Of a stretch of 64,000 nt of DNA, positions 55,183 through 64,000 are shown one piece after another. The position numbers and the translations under genes were made by a program. Where the stretch lies: NCBI RefSeq assembly GCF_028583425.1, contig NC_072793.1:104269689-104333688 (forward strand), written 5' to 3'. Under the pieces are notes generated by a model that was not told the DNA's origin, did not search any database, and was given only the letters and a program-made list of their open reading frames with translations. Position 1 is the first letter of the stretch. Every line of letters starts with the position of its first letter. This DNA comes from Eublepharis macularius. Taxonomy: Eukaryota > Chordata > Lepidosauria > Squamata > Eublepharidae.

Positions 55183-57833
55183 AGAACCTTTGTTGAGGCA
55201 TATTGCAAACACTGCTTTTTCTCTGATCCAATATAGGTTCTCTGTGTCTCAGATGGACAATTTAAGGTGCAAGGACAATGTTCCCAGCACATGGAGGGTT
55301 AATAAAGGAAAGAAGAGTTCTTGCTGCAACTAAGTTCCCCATGCCCCTCATGTACCTACTCTGTGCAATGCCTCAATAATAGAGCCTCCAGAGGTAAGTG
55401 TGAAGAGCACAGGAAGGGGGAAGGAGCTTGTAGATATGCTGGCACTACATCACTGCACTATCAATGCAGTATGTCATGGTAGCCTCCTCTACACAAGTGG
55501 GGGACACAGCAGCACAACTATAAGGTACTCCACTCTCATCTGTGCTTCTGCTCTTCAACTGCCCATGATGCACCAGCAGACTGCACTGAACACAGTATGG
55601 AAAGTTATTCCGTTCTCTCACCAGAATTACAAATTCATATTATACCTTCTGTGTTGATCAAACTAGACTAACTACATCTATAACAACTCATTACTCATTA
55701 CTCATTATAGACTTCTAGAGTGTGATAAAATCAGATGTCCTACGTAGGATTTGCTACATGTACATCATAAAAATCATGGAGCTTCACAGGACTCTGGGTT
55801 ATATAGTTTATCCTTCATATTCTACAACCCATGCCAGTCCAGAAGGATCCACTGGACCCTTCACTGACTCCTGCAGGATGTCACTATATTATTTTTCCCC
55901 CAGATGAATGCCCAAATAAGTAAGCATTACATCTGCATGCCTCCTTTCTCAGCAGGGATCAGAACAAGGATTCCTAGGCAGGCAGCTTCACTTAAAAACA
56001 ACTGATTCCGTGATATACGTATTTCCCATAGCAGTTTCAGCTAGCTCACTTTTAGGACTAGACTAAGTGCCTTGCTGAAACCCCTTTACATGCTAGTTAC
56101 TTTCAGAAAGTTGTACAAATTTGGTCGCAATCCTGCAAACTTGTTTAAGAATAAAACACACTGAACTCAACTGGACTTTCTCTGAAGGATATTGCACGGG
56201 ATCATACTGCAGAGTTACTCTCAGCAAAATAAGAAAATTAAGTTGATGTCGTATATATCATAATTCATATTGTATGCTACTAGTTTTGCTCTGGGTGCTC
56301 ACAAATTGTTTTATTTCCTAGGTACCGAAGGCAAGCTAAAAAGGCTGTAATTTCCTTTAGACAGACACTGTGTTTACTTATCTCTAGACATCTGGTCATT
56401 ACCAAATACTAAGATATATTAGCTACTCTTCAATGATCATATTTATATTGCTAATTAAAATGATTTAGCTGAAGTCATTGTAAGATTTTTTGGGCGGTGT
56501 TTCTGCACATGAGCAAATGAAAACAGCCTATTTTTGTAGATAAGGAACTATGCTCCCCAGAATATATCAAAGAAATATATACTAAAATTTAGGGCACCTG
56601 AAAGTTCCTTCTTATACACACATGCAGGAATGCAGAATGAAGCACCAGCACTAAGATGAGTTTTTTATAAACTTGCAACACAATATGATTTGCTCTATAG
56701 CCTTCAACATGCAATCTCAGTACATTTAGTATGCTGCTATTCTTTTTATATATCACAGTCTACTTTCAAGTTAATTTTAAGGTATCTTCAAATACAGAAG
56801 AACAGCTGAGCCTGGGAACTGTGAAATGGAAAGTCAAATACCTTTAAACAGCTGTAATACAGAATGGACTTCAGGCATTTCCTTTTCTGGAGAGGTTTTG
56901 AAAGACATACACCAGATATTTTATTTGCTCTTCTTAATGTTTACAATATGTTTTTATATTGATGCTATAACTCTTCAGCACTCAACACTATGAAGTCTGG
57001 AAGCTCCCTATTATAAAAATACCTTTAATTAAATCTATAACTCTCCTCACCTCCCTCGAATTCTGGGAAAAAAGTTAATTTACAGGGCATTAAAATCATT
57101 TCCGTATTTGACTCCAAACTCTCACTCAATCTAGATTTTGAATTGGTGTCTTACATCTTTTTGTTCAGTATGATACTTGCTCATGTTTTTCATTATTCGT
57201 AAATGTGCTGCTGTCATACTGAACATATTTATGTTAGCTTAAAGGTTAGCCAATTTTAATAAGTAAAATTTAAAGTTAAAGTTCCCCTATAGGGCTTTCT
57301 CACTCTACCCTAAAACCAGGAGAGATTCAGTCTTCACAATTTTCTATTCCTGTTCCTTACACAGAAATGATAAAAAGCTGCAAAATTTAAGATGTAATCC
57401 AGCATGCAGACAAGTAGTAAATCCCATTTAAAGCAGCCTGATTTATTTTCTAGTAAAAATGATTAGGCCATAAAACTGGTTTTACGGATATCTATACTCT
57501 AGTGCTAGCTACTGCATTATACAGCCTCAATATACTACAAACAAGACAAGGTGCTTCACTAGCACACAACTCCTCCATGGAAGTTATGTACACATAAAAT
57601 GCACAATGACAGATACATTCCTTGTTTTGAGTAAAGACACAAAGAAAAAAAATTATCAACTTAGAAACTGAAGAACATTTAAAATGATTAAAACAAATGC
57701 CATTCCGTTTTTCAAATGACTTGCACTAAAAACATGGAATACTTACATACATGACTTTTTCATATTCGTATGTACAAAAAGCATGAATATTTCCCCATAA
57801 ATCATGAGAAAAAGTTTTACCCAAAGAGATCTT
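55183..57833. other. STIMATE intron, nothing recognised
   Basis: AT-rich, repeat-poor sequence of 2.6 kb. No STIMATE exon could be found here. Confidence 0.5.
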
Positions 57834-57846
57834 AGTTGTACAACAC

Positions 57847-58492
57847 AGGTTGATTAAGGGAATGAATTCAAATTGTTGGCATTGTAAGAGGATAAAGGGA
57901 TATTATGTTCATCTTTGGTGGGAATGTCCCAAAGTAACTGAATTTTGGCAAATGGTCCTGGAAAAGGTGGAGGATTTATGTAAAGTTAAAATAGAATCGA
58001 CAGGGAAGGTGTTGTTTATGGGAGTTCTGGGGAATAATAAAGTAGATAAGTCTAAACAGTTGTTGTTTAAAACAATGATTATTGCTGCACATGCAGTCAT
58101 AGCTTATGGCTGGAAGGATGCGGCAAAGTGGACTATGGGTAGATGGAACTTGTATCTATATCAAATGATTCAAGCAGATATTCTGTCTATATTAAAACAG
58201 GAAAAGACATGGGAGGATAATATATTAGAGATAAGGAAGAAATGGCTTGGGTATATAAATTGGGTAAGGGAAGGGAGGGCCAACAAAGATACATTTGACA
58301 AAATCCAAAGGGTGTGCGCTTATGGTTGCAAGTATAAAGTTTTTTTCCAATTAGTTGCTCACGGGAAGGGGGGGAGGGTAACATAAAGGGGAAAAGGTTG
58401 TATTGATGTAGGATTATGTTAATGTAATGAAAGTGACTATGTATGGCTATGTAAACAAAGACATCAATACAATAAAAAATGAAATAAAAAAA
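57847..58492 (+). mobile_element. 5'-truncated L1-like LINE insertion
   Basis: A perfect 13-bp duplication AGTTGTACAACAC flanks it (57834-57846 and 58493-58505). The insert codes for the last roughly 178 residues of an L1-type ORF2. Its C-terminal Cys/His motif is visible (CWHCKRIKGYYVHLWWECPK, near residues 9-28), and an uninterrupted frame runs to the stop at 58386. A 3' UTR and an A-rich tail (AATAAAAAATGAAATAAAAA) follow. The clean duplication and open frame suggest a recent insertion. Confidence 0.93.
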
Positions 58493-58505
58493 AGTTGTAC
58501 AACAC

Positions 58506-60320
58506 TGTAAGCAACACAACAGAAATTTGCAACTGTATAAAACAAATCATTCTGAATACTACAAACACCGTTTAAGATGTACGTTTTGCAGAGGCACCAT
58601 CTTAGAGATACTGCCTTCTATGAGTGAGAAAAGGAAAACAGCTTTTTAAAGATGGTACCTATTGTCAGCTACTTCTGTAAATATTTGCATCAAATTAGGT
58701 AAGAAACCTTCAAAAACCAGCTGTGCAATTAATTGGGAACAGCTGTAGCTGATCAAAGGATTGACTAATCAAGTTAACAATTAAACACATATGTTGTGAT
58801 TTGTATAACGTATTATTTGATTTTCAAACAAGCTTCCAAAAATAAACAAAAAGCAAAATATTACAAGGCTCTGGAAATCTTAAACATTTAACCCTGTAAG
58901 TATGTATTACTTGAGAATTCCAAAGTCAACGTCTTTTAAATTTTGATTTCTAGGCCTGTTCCATTTTTTAAAAAAAATAACCTAGGTAACATGGGACTGG
59001 CTGACACTTGAACCAAATCCCTGCATCTATTGCACAAGTACATTGTTCCGTTGCACTCATATCTGACCCTCACCAACATAATTTTCTTTAGGAAGGTGAA
59101 GCGTTCATTTGCTTTGTGATATGAACACCTGCATATGTTCCTTTCTTTCATTACAAATATATGCACATATAGGGCTAAGTATAAAAACAGCTGCTGTAGT
59201 GCTTATTCATAGGTTAAAAAAGTGGGGGACTTTCCAAGTACATTGAAAGTTCTATTTCTAACACTAATTCAGGAAAAGATAAAACATACTAGTGAATGCT
59301 CTTTAACAGAAGTTCAATAATCTAAATTTTACAAATGTTATACCTGGGAGTTAGTGACACAATCCATTTTGCACACTTCAAATAAAACTGCAAATTATAC
59401 AATGTCCTGAGAGGCAAAAGACTAACTGGAAAAAGCAGCAATGGAAAAGGCAGAATTCTTGTAGAAAAAGTAGTAATCAATATTAATGCTTTTAATGGGG
59501 TTTGACCTGCATGCTTAAACCAAAAGGGAAAGCAGGGTACAAATACTCTTAATAAATTGTTTTTCAACCAAAATTCAAAGCAGCCATTAGAGGAAGCCTG
59601 AAACAGACCTAACACTGCAAATCATTTCAGAGACTGCAGTGAGGTTTTTAGGAAGCTGTCACTTCCAGTTTGGTCCTAAGAAATGGAAGAAACGAAAGGA
59701 GGAAGAAGAGCGAGGCTTAGCAGCTTGGCTAAGAAATCAGTAAAGTTAGAATTATTAGTTTAGTAGTTTTCTGGTCTTCACCTCTTATGTTATTTCATTC
59801 CTTATCGACACAGCCTTTCTGTAGTATTTAAGATCAAAGTAGTACAAATGCTATATACAGATCTCACCCACTATTCATATGCAATAATCTGCTATTTGAC
59901 CAGAAGCTCCTTCTGCATGCTACAATATTAACTCATTGCTTGAGACACTATTAGATTAAATCTATGTTAAAAGATAGGCTTCCAATACAAAATCTATTTC
60001 TGTGAGGCATAAGCAAAGCAATGAATCAGGAGGGATGAACTAATGTCTGGGAAAGGAGGTGAGTTTGCAGGAGACAAACAATTATATCCTCTGTGAGAAT
60101 ACAAAAAAGGCTAGAGTGTATTTCAAGCTCTAGCTAATTTTTCTATTCATAAGTATGAAGGAAAATATTCTCTTGATAAGATACCAACCACATACTATTT
60201 ACATAAGCCTTGCAAACCCATCAGTAATTATATAACGATTATATAACTCTTCCCCTTATCTAGGTATTCCTCTTCTAATAGTCATTCCTCCTCACTGTCA
60301 CACCTACTAATCACATGAAG
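58506..60320. other. STIMATE intron, nothing recognised
   Basis: AT-rich unique sequence. No exon or repeat could be named. Confidence 0.5.
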
Positions 60321-61145
60321 GCCCTGACCTGGATAGCCCAGGTGAGCTTGATCTTGTCAGATTAGAGTTACCATTCCCTCCACGGGGGAGGGAGATCCCC
60401 TGCTCCCACCCTTCTGCCCCCCATGCCCACTTATTTGGGTGGCGGGGGGTTGTGCTCCCCGGAAACACGCTCCCGAGCTGCAACATGCGCCCCGTGCCTG
60501 GAGCAGAGCCGCGCGCCTCGAGCCACGTTGTGCCATGCCACACCGTGCTGCACGCCCTGAGCCAAGCCAAGCCATGTGCCATGGCTCTGCTCAGGGTGCG
60601 CGGTGCAGCTCAGCTTGGTGCACGTGACGCACATGGCTCAGGGTACAGGGTGCGAACCAAGCCAAGCTGCGTGCCCTGAACCGAGCTGCACCGTACACCC
60701 CAAGCCGAGTCGAGCGCTCCTGCACCCACAGCAGGCCCGTTCTGGGGAGAATCATACCCTGCAGGGCCCGATCCAGCCCTTGGTGAGTGCAGGAGCGCTC
60801 CCAGCTAGCCTTTGACCCCTGCACGATGATGTCACTTCTGGAAGTGATGTCATCGTGCAAGCCGGGAGCATGCGCACGCGTGCGCACAGAAAAGAAACCC
60901 CCCTGAGCGGCAAGGTAAGTGCCAGGCTCCCAACTTCCTCCTGGGGGAGTAAAAGGACCTGGCAAACCCCAAGTTTGGGCTCCAGGGGACCTGGCAACCC
61001 TATGTCAGATGGATGGGAGACCTCCAACAAAAACCAGGGTTGCAGAGGCAGGCAATGGCAAACCACCTCTGTTAGTCTCTTGGCATGAAAATCCCACCAG
61101 GGGGTCGCCATAAATCAGCTATGATTTGAGGGCACTCTTCACCAC
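60321..61145 (+). mobile_element. 5S-derived SINE interrupted by a hAT element
   Basis: GGATAGCCCAGGTGAGCTTG up to 60362 and GGATGGGAGACCTCCAACAA from 61011 are the head and body of the same SINE family as at 11905. The stretch between TGTCAGAT and GGATGGG is missing compared with that copy, so the SINE itself carries a deletion. The tail is GGGGGTCGCCATAAATCAGC. Confidence 0.85.
60363..61002. mobile_element. hAT-like nonautonomous element, TAGGG..CAGGTC family, 640 bp, very GC-rich
   Basis: The ends TAGAGTTACCATTCCCTC and GGGGACCTGGCAACCCTA are inverted. TGTCAGAT is duplicated on both sides (60355-60362, 61003-61010). The interior has a GCC-rich block (60470-60720) with many GAGCC / GTGC phrases and the palindrome GATGATGTCACTTCTGGAAG / TGATGTCATC. 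Frames on both strands are artefacts of composition. Confidence 0.92.
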
Positions 61146-61224
61146 CAATCACATGAATAGAAAAAGGGGCACAGAACCATTTATGCTGTAGCAGTTTACT
61201 CTCATCTGGCTTGCTACCAAGTTG

Positions 61225-61345
61225 TAAAATGGTATCTGAAGAAGGAGAAACTTTCAAAAGTTTATACCCTGAAAATCTTGTTGGTCTCTAAGGTGCTACT
61301 GGACTTAAATGCTGTTTTACTGCAGACTAACACGGCTACCTGCTT
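61225..61345. repeat. interspersed repeat with CTCTAAGGTGCTACTGGACT motif
   Basis: GTTTATACCCTGAAAATCTT, GTTGGTCTCTAAGGTGC and CAGACTAACACGGCTACC are the hallmark phrases of this amniote repeat. Related to 16860 and 47150. Confidence 0.7.
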
Positions 61346-61875
61346 GAAATTGTACACGTTGTAGTCTCTGGGGTTCTTAGCTTTCTACTGGTCCTCTGAT
61401 TTAAAAGGGTAAAGACCAGGGGAGGATGTAAGCAAAGCTAGCAATTATGGCATGTTACACTGCATTCCTCACAGCTGAGGAAACACAATATAGTACTGTG
61501 AAGGAAGGCAGGCAGGCAAGCAGGTGCAATTTGCCACTTGGCTCTTTGCCCAGGGAACATGGATATTTCTCCCTGAAATGGAAAACTGCATGGCTGATTA
61601 ACTGACTTTTAAATATATATAAAAAATACAATCACTGCTTTATAGAATATTTTTCAATCATGAGTTTAATAGTATCATGAGGGAACAGCAGATACTGTCT
61701 GGTCATCAAAGAACGGACTTTGGATGGAAGTCTTTGTTATGCTTGTTTTATTATGATCCTTTACTAATTATCTTAAGGCTGATTTTTTTAAGGTTGTTGG
61801 TTTTTATTTTATAGTCTAATAGGTGAGACTGATAATATTTTGGGACTCCATAGTTGCTGTGGTCACTGTGATTGG

Positions 61876-62322
61876 CAGGGCTGGATTGACGGGGGGGGAG
61901 GGGGGTAGTCTGCCCTTGGTGCCGCCAAAGAGAGGGCGCCGGGCACAGCTGCCAGCCCAGGGAGCGCGCGGGCAGCAGGACAGGGGGCACACTTGCTGCG
62001 TGCCCCCTGCTTGCAGCGCGGATGGCTGGGAGGCCGCCCGTGCCAGTCGCCTGCCTGGCAGGACAGGAGGTGGCCAGCCGCCCCCTGTCCTGCAGGACAG
62101 GCGAATGGCGTGGGTGGCCTCCCAGCCACTTGTGCTGCCGCTGCCAGCTCCGCGGAGCGCCGGGACAGCTGGCTTGCCGTGGGGTGGCACACGCCGCACT
62201 GTGTGATGACACCACAGAAGTGATGTCATCACACAGCGCCGGGAGTGCATGTGCGCTGTGCGCGCACGCGAGTTACTGGTCTTCGGTTGCCATGGGTGCC
62301 GGCAACCGTAGATCCAGCCCTG
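61876..62322. mobile_element. hAT nonautonomous element, CAGGGCTGGAT family, 447 bp, GC-rich
   Basis: Ends CAGGGCTGGATTGACGG and CCGTAGATCCAGCCCTG are inverted and flanked by a perfect 8-bp duplication GTGATTGG (61868-61875, 62323-62330). The GC-rich core has frames on both strands that are compositional artefacts. Confidence 0.94.
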
Positions 62323-62330
62323 GTGATTGG

Positions 62331-63445
62331 TTCAAAATATTTTTACACTCAGGGATAAATACTTCCTAATCTGCTTATAGCATTCATTAAAAACAGTTAG
62401 ACTATAACATAAACCAGCAGCCTTAAAAAAGACCCATCAGATCATCAGTAAAGAAACATGTTTATCAGGTTACACATGCAACCATATATTCTTTACTAGG
62501 TGTGAGGATGTTGAAGGGGGCCAGAGAATATTTCACCTGTTCCTTTGTTATGGACAGATTTATGGACATGGCCCTTATAGCACTACCTGATGTTTAGAAT
62601 CACGAAGACTTCTTGCCTTTTTTGGGGGGTGGCAGTGTTTCAGGTTGGTCTAACTTCACATGCTGTTGGATCTAAATATCTTTCTGCTGACCCTCAGAAG
62701 ATTACTGCGGGACACAGTGGATAGTTCTGTTGAAGCCCTGAATGACCTTGGGAATTTGAGGGGAGGGAACCTTGACATTTGACATCGTTGCTTTTAGATG
62801 CTTTCTTCTGTCAAACTCCAATTAGCACCATGTTAGACTAGCGAGTTTGGGGCAACAGCAGGAGGTCCCCAGGGTGATGCTCGTGGGAGCCATGGCAACT
62901 GCTGACATCTTTCCTAGTGCCTGCCAAGTGCTTTTTTGCCCAGCAGGGTTTCTCACTGACTACTGATTGGCTGTGCAGATTTTTAAAACCATTGCTTCAG
63001 CAGCAGGTGCCAATATAACACAAGGATCTTCACTGCATAACTGAAGATAACCTACGTATATACAAGAAAATATTTTTAAATGATATGTTCATTTTAAAAA
63101 GTATCCTGTTAAACTTACGTCTGAAGAGTTACTGCTAGAGTTACGCATAACTTCATTCCCTGACATTTGATGGCTGGCTCTGCCTCCCAGGGCAGCCATA
63201 TTGTAGTTGGCCCTACCTCCCTATGTCATAATTGCAAAGGTGCTGGCAGCCTCAAAAAGGCTGGGGACCCCTGGGCTAGAGGACAGATAAAAAAAACTTG
63301 GGATGACAGTGATCACACAGGATAATCTTATAGCTTATTCCACGGAGGTTAAGTTACTTCATGATCCTTGTGTCATCCAGAGACATCAGCAGAACTTTTC
63401 CAGTGATAATAGTGTTGCAACACTGTTTAGGCACCTGGTAAAGAT
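62331..63445. other. STIMATE intron, nothing recognised
   Basis: No repeat end or exon recognised. Confidence 0.45.
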
Positions 63446-63543
63446 CTGGTTGTTTTGTATTGCTTTTGCTTAATCATTGCTTTATTTTAGTTTAGTTCTG
63501 GTTGTTTTGTATTGCTTTTGCTTAATCATTGCTTTATTTTAGT
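63446..63543. repeat. 52-bp direct tandem duplication
   Basis: CTGGTTGTTTTGTATTGCTT and the following bases recur exactly 52 bp later with no mismatch seen. The identity suggests a recent slippage-type duplication. Confidence 0.9.
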
Positions 63544-63725
63544 TATTTGTGGTAATACTCTCTGAATTGTAACCTTCTTATGTTGTACTTGACTACTGCT
63601 CTTATTATGATTTTAATGATATTATTGGGTCTCGTTTAGTTATTAATTTAACTATATAATTAATTTAAATGTTAATCTGCTTTGAACATAAGGAAGAATG
63701 CAATATAAGTATTTTAAATAAAGGT
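63544..63725 (+). mobile_element. LINE 3' tail
   Basis: ATCTGCTTTGAACATAAGGA then AATGCAATATAAGTATTTTA and AATAAAGG resembles L2/CR1-like 3' ends. Coding part absent. Confidence 0.5.
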
Positions 63726-63903
63726 CAGTATAAGCTTTTGTGAGTCAAAGTTCATTCACTTCATTAAATATTCTGGAAAAGTATATTGGTCATTAAGGTG
63801 CTACTGGACTCAAATTTTGTTCTTCCAGGGCCATGCTTTCTGGCAAGTACCCATATTCTTGGTAGAGTGTAGTGCTCTACTTCTGTAGTAAAAAAAATTA
63901 ACC

Positions 63904-64000
63904 TTGGCCATTTTCACATGTCTTACCGGCCGTGGAAAATCGCACAAAACTCCCAGAACGATGGCATCTTCCTGGCGTGATTTCTCATCATGATGGGAAA
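63904..64000. mobile_element. start of a DNA transposon cut by the window edge
   Basis: GGCCATTTTCACATGTCTTA, then CCGGCC and a CpG-rich stretch, looks like the terminus of a nonautonomous transposon. The other end is outside the window. Confidence 0.4.

Noticed and set aside
57850-58386. 178-codon open frame as a host gene
   Set aside because: It has the L1 ORF2 C-terminal Cys/His motif and lies inside an insertion bounded by a 13-bp target duplication.
60307-62369. Many long frames on both strands, some over 120 codons
   Set aside because: They lie in two GC-rich hAT elements where stop codons are rare; no protein similarity.

Overview
The window is vertebrate nuclear DNA, almost certainly from a squamate reptile (possibly a gecko; low confidence on family). 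Evidence: spliced host genes with long introns, tRNA-derived SINEs of the squamate type, 5S-rRNA-derived SINEs, L2/CR1-like and L1 LINE fragments, a Penelope-like element with a GIY-YIG endonuclease, and many short hAT-like and other inverted-repeat transposons. There are no bacterial genes, operons or CRISPR arrays.

Three host genes are recognisable, all on the minus strand and in the order known from human chromosome 3p21 (ITIH4, MUSTN1, STIMATE/TMEM110). (1) ITIH4-like, an inter-alpha-trypsin-inhibitor heavy chain: five consecutive coding exons between 4032 and 8054 cover the N-terminal VIT domain. The vWA domain and the rest lie beyond the left edge. A TATA-containing candidate first exon sits near 24.5-24.7 kb, but its coding start is unresolved. 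(2) MUSTN1 is complete: three coding exons (39859-39867, 27734-27854, 25277-25383) give a 78-residue protein with a 12-kb first intron, a TATA box at 39944 and a MEF2-type site at 40203. (3) STIMATE: the last four coding exons lie between 53362 and 46015, followed by an apparent 4.2-kb 3' UTR. The 5' exons lie beyond the right edge.

Layout by region: 1-4.0 kb, ITIH4 intron with a ~50-bp minisatellite split by a Penelope-like element and flanked by a local duplication. 4.0-8.1 kb, ITIH4 exons. 8.1-24.5 kb, presumed ITIH4 first intron full of transposons, including a string of palindromes at 8.5-9.3 kb. 24.5-25.3 kb, compact ITIH4/MUSTN1 junction. 25.3-39.9 kb, MUSTN1, whose first intron holds an L2-like LINE and a 384-bp inverted repeat, identical on reading, flanked by a 15-bp direct repeat. 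40-41.8 kb, intergenic. 41.8-46.0 kb, STIMATE 3' UTR. 46-53.4 kb, STIMATE exons with a LINE in one intron. 53.4-64 kb, STIMATE intron with L2 and L1 LINEs and nested hAT elements.

The most unusual structures are the 384-bp inverted repeat insertion (30.2-31.2 kb), hAT-like elements carrying serial hairpins (8.5-9.3 and 12.7-13.1 kb, related by their ends to 20157-20511), the Penelope-like copy with an inverted partial copy inside the minisatellite, and the STIMATE splice features (a GC-AG intron, two in-frame competing donors, and phase-compatible exons for STIMATE-MUSTN1 read-through).
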